From contig OZ010790.1 in NCBI GenBank assembly GCA_963932465.1, forward strand, positions 351,813,087-351,877,086: a stretch of 64,000 nucleotides of DNA, in the 5' to 3' direction. Every line of letters begins with the position of its first letter. Positions within the stretch are counted from its first letter, which is position 1. This document shows, piece after piece, positions 24,111 through 35,723 of this stretch. The position numbers and the translations under genes are program-made. The DNA comes from Maratus speciosus. Lineage: Eukaryota; Arthropoda; Arachnida; Araneae; Salticidae. The notes beneath the pieces were generated by a model. It searched no databases. It was not told the DNA's origin and saw only the letters and a list, made by a program, of their open reading frames with translations.

Positions 24111-24190
24111 TCCGTGCTAGCGCAGTGGGTTAAAGCAGCAGTTTAAAGCTCAAAACTTTTGTAGAGAAATTAGGTTCGAGTCCAAGCCTG
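24111..24190 (+). other. tRNA-like head (not a functional tRNA)
   Basis: The A box TAGCGCAGTGGG (24118-24129) and B box GGTTCGAGTCC (24173-24183) fit the pol III promoter consensus with correct spacing. The would-be acceptor and T stems do not pair, so this is a tRNA-derived, SINE-like module and not a tRNA gene. A second copy is at 51149-51214 (minus). Confidence 0.75.
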
Positions 24191-24577
24191 GCAAAATTTG
24201 TAATGTTTTTTTCAGTAATGACATATTGTATTAGAAAGGTAAGTTATATGATTTTATTTTAATATTATTATTATTTGAATGATTTATAATTAAATAAATC
24301 TTAACGCTCAGTAACATTTTGAAAAAAATAATGGTTTGTTATTTTAAATATTTAAGCTAAAATATTTTGCATGCAATTATCAATTAAATAAATTTAGCTG
24401 ATCTACAATTTTCTTTATATTTTCTGACCATGAATATATATGTGTGTGTGTCACAGAGAAAAGTTTGTCATTCATTTGAGTAAGAAATAATACGGAAAGA
24501 AAGAAAAACATTCGTATAAGAGCTATAAAAGGAATTACCTTGATATCCAGATTTAATATTTAAAAAATGGGAACAGA

Positions 24578-25530
24578 TGTCATAAGTTCCCACGGCCGCG
24601 ATCTTGGAATTTTTCTTGGCGTGAAAACCCCTCTTCCGCCAAGTAGGAAATGTCGCCAAGCACCGGTTTATACGCATGTTCCGCTTAACGAAAATAAAAT
24701 GTAAATAATAAAATTAGCTAAAGTGGCAATCAGTAATCTTGTATGAGCGCTTCGTCCACATTATCCGCAAAAAAAAACATCACTGCATTCAGCAGTTCTC
24801 TCGGTATAGCATTCTCAAAATTCAGCAGTTCTCGCTTTCTAGCAATGTCAAAATGTAAAAAACTCTTAAAGCAGCAAAATATAAATAAAAACGAAACTCG
24901 CTAAAATGGCAATCAGTAATCTTGTATGAGAGCTTCGCGCACATTAACCGAAAAAACATCACTGCATTCAGCATTTCTCCCGGTGTAGCATTCTTAAAAT
25001 CCAGCAGTTCTCGCTTTCTAGCAATCTCAAAATGTAAAAATCTCTTAAAGCAGCAAAATATACATAAAATTATCAACATACCCTAACAGATATCTGCTTT
25101 CTTGAAAGCTCCAGAACGAAATCTCTCTCATAACAGCACCGTCATTTTCCAATATAGGCTTATGAATACGCATTGAGACACAATAAACAAACCTACTTTT
25201 CTTCTCAAAATTTCCTCATATTTCTTATTACTTCATCAAAAGCGTTTAAACGGATTACAGAAACCATAGTCAGTCAAATCCATCCAATAAATTTAACATA
25301 AAAATAAAAAGACAGGACGATACAACGCGATATCAAAATACATCCACAAAATCCAACCGCTTCTCAGGGGTTGCCAGAACACAACACGTGAGAATACACA
25401 CGTTTCACTGGATTCCACATATCGAGGTTGCCATAGCTATAAACACCGCTAACACGCCAACAAAAAATCGCCAAACAATTCAAAACAACGGCTGAGGGAC
25501 CACAAGGCATCTAAGCCAAAAAATGCATAA
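24578..25530. mobile_element. ~0.95-kb insertion inside the Helitron-like repeat
   Basis: This segment is absent from the other copy of the host repeat (empty site near 48908), so it is an insertion. Its ends are weakly inverted: CACGGCCGCGATCTTGGAAT at the left resembles the reverse complement of the right end (CAGCCGTTGTTTTGAAT), and both lead to TTGGCGTG. This suggests a decayed terminal-inverted-repeat element. It contains a 182-bp tandem duplication. Confidence 0.6.
24717..25078 (+). repeat. Tandem duplication, ~183-bp unit
   Basis: Two units, beginning GCTAAARTGGCAATCAG at 24717 and 24900, run through CATCACTGCATTCAGCA, CAGCAGTTCTCGCTTTCTAG and CTCTTAAAGCAGCAAAATAT. They are about 90 percent similar by eye. 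The minus-strand ORF 24822-25079 crosses both and is probably incidental. Confidence 0.9.
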
Positions 25531-25984
25531 AAATGTAAAATAATATTCAAGTAATAAAAAATATTATAAATCGTTCGCTGCATCAAGTTTCAAATCTAGC
25601 TTTTTAGGGAATGAGGCAGATAAAAATAAAATTCATTGCGGCTTTTCATGGTAGGGTAGTTTAAAATATAAATAAATATTGCTAAAAAAAAGGAGGCCGT
25701 AGTAAGTAAATATAAATTCTTTACCCAATATTTTTAATTAAATTTCTGATAAAAAACAAGCATAATTGGTTGTAAATTATAAACTTAAAATTCATTCACT
25801 TCGTTGAATAGGTTAGACTGACAGCACCATCTATCGCCTTACAGAAATAGGAATCGCTTATGCAATATAGAAATTCGTCATTCAATAATTAATTTAAAAG
25901 CAGCTCATTAAAAATTGAAGAAATTTTCTAATGAAACATTCAAGTTATTTACCGTCAAATCTTGACGGGCACTATCTAGTTTAT

Positions 25985-27650
25985 ATGTCATTTCAATATG
26001 TATTTAGAAAGTTTTGAGAACATGAAGTTACATCACATTTTCACTGGCAACGGATATTTTAAAGGGTATGAAACTCCTTAAATGGATCGCCAAATGATAT
26101 ATGCCGTTAGTTTTAAATAGATATTCTTAGAAGGAAATAAAAAACCTGAAGCTATGACTATCCCATTTTTAAACAGAACTTCGCACTCGAAATATTTTTT
26201 TATATATATATAAATAACTGAAAAGTAAGAAGAAACTTTCAATACCGAATAAAAGTAAACTGGGACATACATTTCTTCAAGAGGAATTTTCTGTTCCAGA
26301 AAATACCTTTTTAATTTAAAAGTTCAAGCAAACACTTTTTGTATCCAAAACATTTTTAAAGTGCTTTTGTTTCAATTGAGATTTAAAAATCAATTGTTTC
26401 AGAAATTTGTTTCTATGGGATTTTTTCATCACTGCTCAACAAAAAGGCACATATTTCTTATTTTCGAATAAACGATAAGTATTCTTTTATTTAATCCCCT
26501 TTCTACAATAAAAATATGTATGATATAAAAAAAAAAATCTTGTATGAACTTTTATTTTAAGCATCTTTATTTTTGAAAGAATGTTCATTAGTCTCAGATG
26601 TGTTTTTATGACTTCAAGAGCAGTAAGAAAAATATCCGTAGCTTCGTCTAGAAAATTGTGTTTGTTTATTTAAAATATAGTTTTAGGTACAGATAAAATA
26701 TAGTTTTTTTAAACAACTGATTGCCATTCACTTCAGTTTGGAACTAGAAATGTAGATGCGATGAATCCACAAAACATAAAGTTGTTTTAAAATGTTTTTG
26801 GGGTAAAAGGGGTGTATTTTTATTTCAGATATGGGCAAAAACACAACTTATTTTATATAGATCAATTCGGGTCTCATTACTTATGTAGTTTTAAATTCTG
26901 AATCAAAAAACACAATCTGTAAGTCGGTAGGTTCATTCGTTACATGGGTATATAGGTTACACAAATACAGAGTATAAAATTATACTTTATTACTGATCAC
27001 AGATTTGTCACATTTTTTTTTCACGTTCAAAATATCATATTTTCGTTCTTAATATCATATTAAATATTATCAATTATAAATTAATAGATTTACCCAAAAT
27101 AGCAATAATAAAAATCAGGAACATCTGAGTTTTCTTTAAGGTAATTAAATTTGTAAAAACCGATGTATTCATAATTTTGCATTCTTACAAACTTTCATAG
27201 TTTTTTATTCATAAAACCTGCTGTAAATTTGCAAAAAAAAAAAAATGATCGTAACGGTTGTGGATCAAGTTATTGGAATAAAATTTTAAAAATGTATAAT
27301 ACCCGACTGGATTTACATTAACAAATTAAGTATCTTCTCCCTCTGTGAGTTAAATACACCCCTAAAACATGGTAAACCAACTTGAATTTTTGGAAACCCA
27401 TCAAACTTCATTTTTAGCGCCAAGACGAAGTTCTTCAAAAATTTATTTGATTGGCCGTCAGTTGTCGTATCTTACTTAACTTTTGGTTTATTTTATCTAT
27501 ACTATGAGATAAATATGCTGTTTGAACTGAGAATTAAGTATACCAAATAAAAGGATATAGCACAAATCATCTGATTTTCTGTGAAAATAAAATTTTACAA
27601 TTTTTTTAAAATATTTTTCTTCATCGGAAATGATGAGAAATTGTAAACAA
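25985..27650. other. No gene seen
   Basis: AT-rich non-coding DNA. The ORF at 26078-26272 is low-complexity and hydrophobic. Confidence 0.4.
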
Positions 27651-27656
27651 TAATCA

Positions 27657-27835
27657 GATACCTAGCATTATTTATGTTAAATACGGTATTATTTATTTAT
27701 TTTAAAACCAACGAAATAGGAAAGTGAAAAAAAAACAAAGACTCTCGGATACCTAGCATTATTTGTTTTAAATACGGTATTATTAATTTTAAAATCTACG
27801 AAATAGGGAAGTAAAAAAAAAAAATAAAAAAAAAA
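27657..27835 (+). repeat. Tandem duplication, ~91-bp unit
   Basis: GATACCTAGCATTATTT at 27657 recurs at 27748, followed in both by AAATACGGTATTATT and CGAAATAGG, then an A-rich tail. Confidence 0.9.
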
Positions 27836-29680
27836 ACGACTACAGAAAACATCATTTCCGGTCTTGGCATTGTAAAAGCATCTCTTGGATTCCGCCCTTA
27901 AAATCGTGACTATTTCCTAATACCGGTCCTTATGTTTCCTATACTTTTGAAATCGCGATTATTACAAATACATATTTGAAATAATCACGATTTCAAAACA
28001 CGTCTTCAATAAAATACAACATAAAGAGTTACAAACACACTTATGTTCAGAAATTGCATTGTGAGTTTTTGTCGAAGTCACCCATTTGACAAATTTTCGT
28101 CTAAACAGCAAAAACCACATTCACATTATTCAACAAACTGACTAACAGTAATAAAAGTGATATTATCGATTATTTAATTTTGGCATGTTTTACAAATAAT
28201 AAAATTCTTTCCAGTTTACTACTCGAACGAAAACTGAAATTCATTTCAATCAATTGTATTACATTGCTTTTATTTTGAGTGGCATGTAATGTATCTCTAT
28301 ATATTGTACATACTACATAACATACTAAAATTTAGTTAGCTGAAAACGAATATCATTGGAATTGCATTTCGAGAAGTGAATGCCTAAAGACGATAACGTA
28401 TCAAAACTGTTATGAAAATTTTGTTTTAGAAAAAAATGATTTTATACGGACAACACGACCAAAATTTATTTGCTCATTAAATTATATGAACAACTTATAT
28501 CTGTTACATCAAATTCTTTATTTCTGCAGAAACATGTTTCACTCGAACCCAATATATTCCGACGATGGTAAAGCAAGTACACTGACACTTGCCAAACCTC
28601 AGAATTTCATTTTATAATGTTAAATTTTGTTTGTGACGCCTAGAAATGTAGACATAATGCAAAAACAACGAAACTTGTTAAGAAACAATTTTGTCAGCAT
28701 TATTAGTATTATGTACAATTTCGATTAGAAGTCTACGAAAAGAAATTTTTTTTCTCCAATTTTTATGAAATGAAATATTATAAAAAAAGGATAGGTTTCA
28801 TACTCAAACTTATTTAAAAACAGATATTGGGTATCTTATACTGTTAGTGGCAAGAATATAATAAATGGGCAATTGCATGGTTACGTGAGGGAAAGACTAC
28901 ATTTTCATGAAAACTTTTAGAATTATGAAACTCATTTAAAGTTATTTTATTTCATTTTGCTGTCCCAGTGAAAGTACTCCTCTAATATGATATTATAAAT
29001 AAAAAATATACTCACGTTTTGAAATGAAAAAAAAAAAAAAATCCCTGCCTGCCCGGCCTACACGCGGAGGTAGATTTCGAAGTTAAGTATATTAACTGCA
29101 CAAACAAAAACTAAATCATGAGTAGATATAAAACTACTTTAACAGTTTTATCTGACCGCTTTTGACGACTTTTTTATTTAATTTTTATATAATAGCTGGT
29201 TTTATCAGAATCATGTTAAGGCGGTATTAAAAAAAAATACATTTCCATGCTCAACAACTCGAAATTTTCTGGCACATTTTCAGATTAATTTTTAATAGAA
29301 AAAATACGAAACTTGCTAACGTGATTTTTGAAAAGATTTATAAGCGACATGTGTTTTTATTTTTCTTTCAATTAATTGAAACTTGATTAATAAACAATTA
29401 TTTTCTCAGTAGGCAATGATTTTCCTTTCTAACACAATCGCTTCTGGAAATTCTGTTCAAAATGCCCACTTTGACATCCTTTTTTGAAATATATTCTGCC
29501 TCTATCAAAACATCGATCATTAAGGTACATTACATAGTTTCTGAAGAAGGGAATGTATCAGTTGGACGCGTTTGAGATCAAAAATTAAATTAAAAATGAG
29601 TAAGAAAATAAGCAGTTTGGATTTGAATACATTCTTAAGAAGATTTTTTTCTTCAACCGCTATGTATTTTTAATTTGTTT
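27836..29680. other. No gene seen
   Basis: AT-rich. It contains an inverted pair near 27945-28000 (GAAATCGCGATTATT and AATAATCACGATTTC), about 15 bp each. Confidence 0.4.
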
Positions 29681-29684
29681 TTGC

Positions 29685-30115
29685 TGTAAGAATTGGTCCT
29701 ATCAAATGCTTGTCTACATAAATATTGATGACAATATTAAGAAGATATATGATAAATTCATGGGGATTTTATATCTTGTGAATTAACGAAGTAATGGAAA
29801 TTATTCTTCTTCACCCCTCCTTTTTTTTGTTTTCGTTTTTATTTTATTTTCTTGCGGTACGAATTGTCCTATCCAAAACTTGTGAATATAAAAGTTGTAG
29901 ATAATATTAAGGAGATGTATAATAAAATTAATTAGATTTGATATCTTTAGAATTGACGAAGTTATGAATTTTGTTCTTCTAAAAACCTTATTTTTGCGCC
30001 CCTTGAGCCCATTTTTAATTTTATCAAAAATCTGTGATACATAAAATTTGGTCCTATTTTTAGAAGTAATAGAAACTTTAAACTGATTTGATATGTACAA
30101 AAAATAAGAAGTTAT
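29685..30115 (+). repeat. Diverged tandem repeats, ~180-bp unit
   Basis: AATTGGTCCTATC-like blocks at about 29692, 29865 and 30047 are each followed by AATATTAAGRAGAT or a relic, a GATATCTT-like block and GAAGTTATG-like sequence. The minus-strand ORF 29801-30100 covers the array and is not a recognised gene. The array leads into a (TA)n / CAGATAGATAG microsatellite at 30283-30365. Confidence 0.6.
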
Positions 30116-30280
30116 GGCGTTTTATCAGTTTTCACAAAACCCCTCCCTATTTCCATAGTCTTGGTCCGATTTTACCCATTAACGTACTTGACCGAGATTT
30201 TATGCCCCTTGATTTTATGTATCAGTTTGGCTGAGATTTGTGCGGAATTGTGGAAGTTATCGTGTCCAGGAGAAAGTGCT

Positions 30281-30365
30281 ACATATATATATATATATAT
30301 ATGTATAATTTGACAGATATATATATATATATAATATAGACAGATAGATAGTTAGACAGATAGAT
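30281..30365. repeat. Compound microsatellite (TA)n / (GATA)n
   Basis: Two TATATA runs separated by TGTATAATTTGACAGA, followed by AGACAGATAGATAG repeats. Confidence 0.9.
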
Positions 30366-31134
30366 AAAGTTTTTTTACTGATGGTGGTTTTGGGTTCTAG
30401 GCGTCATGATCGGTGTAGATCTGCAAAAATATTTCAGAAATTTCAACATAGGAACTTCGCCAATAGTAGTAAAAAAATAGAGAGTCAAAGAAAGAGAATT
30501 GTCAGTTTCAAGACATATCATTGAACAGGACACTTCAAATGCGTTGCTTCTAACATGAAATCCTTTGTATCTGCTGTTTTTATACTGCTGTAAATCTTTA
30601 TAATGTATGCCAGACTCCTCTAACTATTGATTATATTATTTGTTTTTAAAATTATAATTTGTTGCAAATAATAATTTTTAGGGTTCCGTACTTAAAAATT
30701 AAAAACGGAACATTTATAAGATTACTCTTGTGTCTGTCTGTCACAGCTATTTTACTCGTAAACTATGGAACGTGGAAAGTTCAAATTGGGGGAAGTAATA
30801 AAGACTATTGACCCACATATCTATAGATTATTAAACATTTACAAATATATTTAGGAAAAAATTAGAGGAGCTAATTAAGTTACATGAAAAAATAAATCTT
30901 TTCTTTGTATATCGTGTGGGGTATCGTGTTAAAGCTTTTGTAACGCTGAACTCAAAAATACATTCCTTTTAATTTTCGGTATTATGTTTTCAAAGCTATC
31001 GTCAAAAATGTAGCGCAAAAATATCACTCCCCCCCATCTAATTCCGAATTTCTGAAACTAAAATTATGAAAAAAATTAGAGGCAGTAGACGTTAATTTAA
31101 ATCTTGAAGGAAAATAAAATTATATTTGGTCTAG

Positions 31135-32376
31135 GAATTGATTTGTGCGGTTTTACAAGAGATGATGTAACTAGCATATCGTCGCATAGTTTAGTTTGTT
31201 AAAACGTGCATTTAAAACTACTGTTATTGCGCATCCAGTTTAGTATATGCCATTTGGTTTAAGCATAAACAACAACAATTTTTATCCAACTGAAAATGTC
31301 AAATTTTGTGCCTGATAAAGTGTTTTTGCAGGGGATGAAGAAAAGTGCTACAGAAAGTCATCGTATTTTGGTGGAAGTTTATGGTGACCTTGCTCTAGCT
31401 GAACGAACGTGTCAGAAGTAGTTTGCACGGTTTAAAAGTGGTGATTACGGCTTGGAAGACCAAGCACGAACTGGACAGCGAAAAAAATTTTAAGATGAAG
31501 AATTGACAGCATTGCTCGATGAGGATTTCGTGTCAAACGCAGGAAGAACTTGCAAAATCATTAGAGGTTGATCAAACAATAGTTTCCAAACGCCTCAAAG
31601 CAATGGGATTGATTCAAAAGATGTCACACTGGTTTCCATATGAATTGAAAGAAAGAGACGTTGAAAGAAGAAAAACCGTTTGCAAAATGCTGCTCCAAAG
31701 ACAGAAAAATAAGGGATTTTTGCATCGGATTGTTACTGGTGATGGAAAATCGATTTATTACGAGAATCCTAAACGAAAAAAAGCCTGGTTAATGCCAGGT
31801 GATCCAGGTCCATCACAACCGAAACGAAATATTCACTGTGCAAAGGTTATGCTGTGTATATGGTGGGATATGAAAGGTGTTGTGTACTATGAGCTTCTGA
31901 AACGTGGTGAACCTATTAATGGAGAACGTTATCGACTTCAGTTGATTCAGTTGTTCAGTTTGAAACAAGCTCTAGCCAGAAAACGACCAGAATGGGATAA
32001 CAGACATAATAACGCTCGACCACATGTCGAAAAACCGGTTAAAACATCTTTGGAGAATGTCAGATGGGAAGTGTTACCCCACCCGCCGTATTCACCAGAC
32101 ATTGCTCCTTCATACTACTACTTGTTTGATTGCATGAATAACGATTTGATTGGACAGCGGTTCACTTCTTCAGAAAATATAGAAAAATGGATCTCTGATT
32201 GGATCGCTTCGAAAAGTGAGGACTTCTTTCGACACGAATTCGTAAATTACCTGAAAGATGGAAAGAAGTAGTGGGTAGAGATGGACAACATTTTTGTTAA
32301 CGTATTTATGTATTTTGCTTTTGAAATAAAGCTTTAATTTTTTATTAAAACCGCACGAATTAATTCCTAGACCAAA
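31135..32376 (+). mobile_element. Mariner transposon, decayed but with both ends
   Basis: Inverted repeats starting TTTGGTCTAGGAATT occur at both ends, continuing with YGTGCGGTTTTA, and TA lies outside each end (31133-31134, 32377-32378). Total 1242 bp, normal for mariner. The transposase inside is broken. Confidence 0.95.
31296..32271 (+). pseudogene. Dead mariner transposase
   Basis: Translation from the ATG at 31296 gives SNFVPDKVFLQGMKKSATES and the expected N-terminal helix-turn-helix, interrupted by a TAG (31419) and a TAA (31491). A frameshift near 31525 then leads into a 250-residue open stretch (31519-32271) that covers the second helix-turn-helix (TQEELAKSLEVDQTIVSKRL), WFPYELKERDVERR in place of WVPHEL, and the catalytic core. 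The first Asp is present (VTGDGK), but the usual E after it is G. The second Asp is lost: HDN has become HNN, with a deletion of several residues just before it. The third Asp of the D34D motif is also changed (APSYYYLF instead of APSDYxLF). Two of three catalytic residues are gone, so it cannot transpose on its own. By motif it is near the mauritiana-type mariners. Confidence 0.93.
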
Positions 32377-32762
32377 TAGGTCACATAGTTTATAAAAAAA
32401 TCACACATTTCTGTTACAAAGAAATGTCGATTTACGGACATTTAGCAAATGTTTTGAACAGCGCTGGAGTTACCTATCATTGCAGAATTATAAAAGCAAT
32501 GTTGATAATGATTTTTGAAAAAGATCGTCAATAATTAACCGAGATATTAACCTTTAAAGATATGGACAGTTTGAACATACTTAATGACAGGGGCAGCGTA
32601 CTCTATACCTAGTTAACAACTTTAAATGATATATATGTGTAATTTAATGTCCATTAGCAGTATAAAAGCAATAAACGTCAAATTGTTAAAAGACTAATTT
32701 AAGGGTCGCAAGACTCTTAAAATTAGAAAAAAAAGACATTTTTCAACAATTAATGTCTTAAA

Positions 32763-33014
32763 ATGTATTCGATTTTAAAACACAATTTTTATTGGGATGA
32801 AAGATATAAGTATGTTCTTTCCTTTCATGTATTTAAAAAACTGCAAGATGCAGAGTTACTATTTATAGGGGGCTCGAAACAGTTAGACCTTTTCGAGCAG
32901 AAAACTGGCATAACAGCTTACGCGCGGGATTACAAAATAAATATTGCAACTAGAATGAAAATTTTGGTGCCTACTTATTCTTTAGGTTATAATAATTATT
33001 CTGAACTTAAATAA
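32763..33014 (+). other. 83-aa ORF of unknown origin
   Basis: Open from ATG to stop, inside the older repeat downstream of mariner. The protein has a balanced composition (KLQDAELLFIGGSKQLDLFE, then EQKTGITAYARDYKINIATR) that looks less random than other small ORFs in this AT-rich DNA. No family recognised. It could be a relic of the host element's own protein or chance. Confidence 0.2.
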
Positions 33015-33999
33015 ATTGGTATTTAAAGTATTTATATATTTTTAATGCAATGTTGTATTTAGCTAATACAAAATTTTGAGAATTTCAACAGTATAATCAC
33101 ATAAAAAATATTTTTTTGAACAATAAAAAGGAAATTTCAGGTTCAGTTTATACAAACTAACAGGAAATATGTGTTTTGAAAATTTCATGAAAAAATATTC
33201 AGATATTCTGCGCGTTATGCCCAAAAACGTCATTTGGAGAAAAATGACTTCAAAGTTTCAGAAACGCCGCTTCAGCTATTGAGCGCGTATAATTCTAAAA
33301 GCCATAACGTCTGTCTAATTGGAATTTCAAGTAAACAGTTATATGAAAACGTTCAGAAAAGATAGGAGTTTAACATCTAAAAAATTTAAATTTTCTAAAA
33401 TTTTTAAACTTTCATAGACCACTGAATTAGAATGAATTACATAAATACTATGGGATTCGCGACTAGTTTGTATTGGGTGGATCTCACAATACGCCTTCAG
33501 TGACTTTAAAAATTAATTAAAAACCTATCTGGAAAAACGCGGCAGGGACTAAGGCAGCATTGCAACTTTGCGGCCTCCTTACAAAGCGCGCTTAGCACAA
33601 TGTTAAATTTAAACTTTGAACAAATGTTTTGTTTTAACTACATTGTAGAAAGAAAGGTTCTTACTACGCTGAATTTAGTTTTACGAAATGCCAAATGAAG
33701 TTTAGATATGCACTGCTTTTGTTGCCAGTACCGAATTAAGTTCATCACAAACAGATTAGGATAATATAAAAAAATGAGTTATATAGAATAGCTATATTTG
33801 ATATTATTTAGGTTCCATATCGCTTTGAATTTTCATGACATATCCATTTACAATTTTCTTCTATATACAGTTATACCCAACCCTACGTTGTATAGTTTTT
33901 TTTAGAAAGTTTTAGTCTCGATTTTTTTAAATAATACAACTACAAAATCATATATTTATTCTACGGATCCCTCTGTGCGCGAGTAATACTCGCACTTGA

Positions 34000-34217
34000 C
34001 AGTTTATTGTAATGGATGTCACGTGCAGGGCATTCTTTTCAGTTGTGGAACCTTCCTAATTTTAGAGAAAAGGAATCAATTATTAATTAAAAAGTTAATT
34101 TTACATTCATTTAAGAAATTCTCTACATTAATATGAAGAAACATCCATAAAATGCAAAAATGTACTATTTATACTAAATTTTATAAACACTATTTGTATG
34201 GGGAAAAAACCCAATTT

Positions 34218-34267
<50 letters not shown>

Positions 34268-35715
34268 TTATATATATAATATTAATGACAAAATAAGTGA
34301 TATTGGTTTGTTTTAGAAATTTGAATGCATAGTTCTATACATCTTCCTATTTATAAGAACATTTACAGTTAGCAACAATATTCGCATAAGTAGTTTTTAG
34401 TATTTCTTCATGTTTGTATAAAATTTCATTTCGATGTTTAGGCCATTTGAAATGATCTCTGATTTTTTTACACTTCTATGGCATTTACGAAAAATGTAAT
34501 TATTAGTAATTAAAGTTAATTATTAGTTTATTGGTAATTTTCCCTGGTTACAGCTTACCCTCATAATTCAAAATAATCCATCTTCGAAATTTTAGATCTT
34601 CATTGGAAATTAAGATTTTTGAATTGTTTGATTCGATTTTTTTCTCTTTCGACAGGCAGTGTTTGTGACAAACCATGTTCCTTACTTGTGTTTAATGATA
34701 TGGAAGCTTGATATTTCTTTGATTTTAGTTACATATTTCCAAGACTTTTCCATATGTACTCTTTCTAAAATTTCCTCTTTTCCAATGTAGGATATATTTG
34801 TGTTGTGTGAAAACCGGCCTACTAAGACAAAAAAGTCTTTGTCAGATTCAACTGTGTGCATTTTGCCCTTACTCATCAAATTTAGGTGCCTTCTAAGTGA
34901 AACTTTTCTTGATGAAAAAAAAATCGATAAATGCAAAATTAGTATTTTCCCATTTATTTGTTATAGTCAAACATACTGGATAATTCAGATAGCTACCATT
35001 AAAACAAAGCTACATCAGTGATCAAAAACTACCTTGTTCTTGAATAGAAAGCACTCTGCACTTCATTCTGATACTCGAAGGAAAATCACACTCTAAAGTG
35101 AAATTTCAAAAATCCTATTTGTTTCTCTTTTTATCCTTTTAAAATTCCCTATATTGGGTTCTTTTAATTTTACATAATTGATCATTTTAGTTAATATTTC
35201 AATCATTGTTTCAAAAGACTGTGTGGTTATGTACTTGAGTTTTGCCTTCCATATTTCCCCATGTTTTTCTCAAAACAAGTTTGAGTGAATCTCTAGGAAT
35301 GGTAAATATCTTTCTATCATAGCATTAGTCACACAATAAATACACGTGTTACTAAACAATCGAAAATAAAATGTAAATCTATATATCTATATATATATTA
35401 ATGACATTCATTTTCATTATTTAGAAATCTTTTTATTTAAAATGTCGCGCACGTGAAGTCACGTGTGGGACAGCATAAACTATTGTTTTATTAATTTCTA
35501 AATTGATATTTTTTAAGTATCATTTGAGAAATGTATTCTGTACATAACAAATTTCATTCTAAGCGACGACCATTTAAAATATAATTCTTACAAAAGTACC
35601 AGTTTCAAAAAATTATGTGTATGGCATAAATTTAATTAAAATACAAAGTTTAATTTGTAATAACATAAAAAATATTGCAGTAAAATGCCCAAAACTATGC
35701 ATAAAATGGAAAAGT
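34000..35715. other. No gene seen; (TA)n microsatellite at 34220-34265
   Basis: AT-rich non-coding DNA. The GTCACGTG motif near 34018 recurs at about 35457 in partly similar context, which may be a weak direct repeat. ORFs on both strands at 34682-35021 overlap each other and carry no domain. Confidence 0.4.
34220..34265. repeat. (TA)n microsatellite
   Basis: Twenty-three uninterrupted TA units. Confidence 0.97.
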
Positions 35716-35723
35716 TACAGGGT

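Larger units (their letters stand above)
24004..25979 (+). mobile_element. tRNA-headed, Helitron-like non-autonomous element, copy 1
   Basis: Apart from an internal insertion (24578-25530), this stretch matches the minus strand of 48428-51328 block by block. The head has pol III A and B boxes (24118-24129 and 24173-24183). The body includes TGCATGCAATTATCAATTAA, GGAATTACCTTGATA, ATCAAGTTTCAAAT, GGCCGTAGTA and TACCCAATATTTTTA. The right end is a perfect 7-bp hairpin (CCGTCAA / TTGACGG, 25952-25968), 7 nt, then CTAG (25976-25979) and a flanking T. Hairpin plus CTAG|T is the Helitron 3' terminus. The 5' end is unresolved; similarity starts near 24004. Confidence 0.75.
30681..33995. mobile_element. 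Older repeat with AGGGTTCCGTA ends, interrupted by mariner
   Basis: AGGGTTCCGTA at about 30681 is matched in inverted orientation at 33960 (TACGGATCCCT, 10 of 11). The right end continues into CTGTGCGCGAGTAATACTCG, containing a 6-bp stem hairpin (33979-33993). I recall very similar end sequences (GGTTCCGTA ... CTACGGAACCCT and a TGCGCGAGTCxGACTCGCA hairpin) from common insect repeats, but cannot confirm it. A mariner element (31135-32376) sits inside. No transposase or RT of its own is visible. Confidence 0.45.

Noticed and set aside
24111..24190. Functional tRNA gene
   Set aside because: A and B boxes are good but acceptor and T stems do not pair; a similar copy occurs in a repeat.
34018..35465. 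GTCACGTG pair as a direct repeat or E-box regulatory pair
   Set aside because: Flanking similarity is weak and could be due to AT-rich background.
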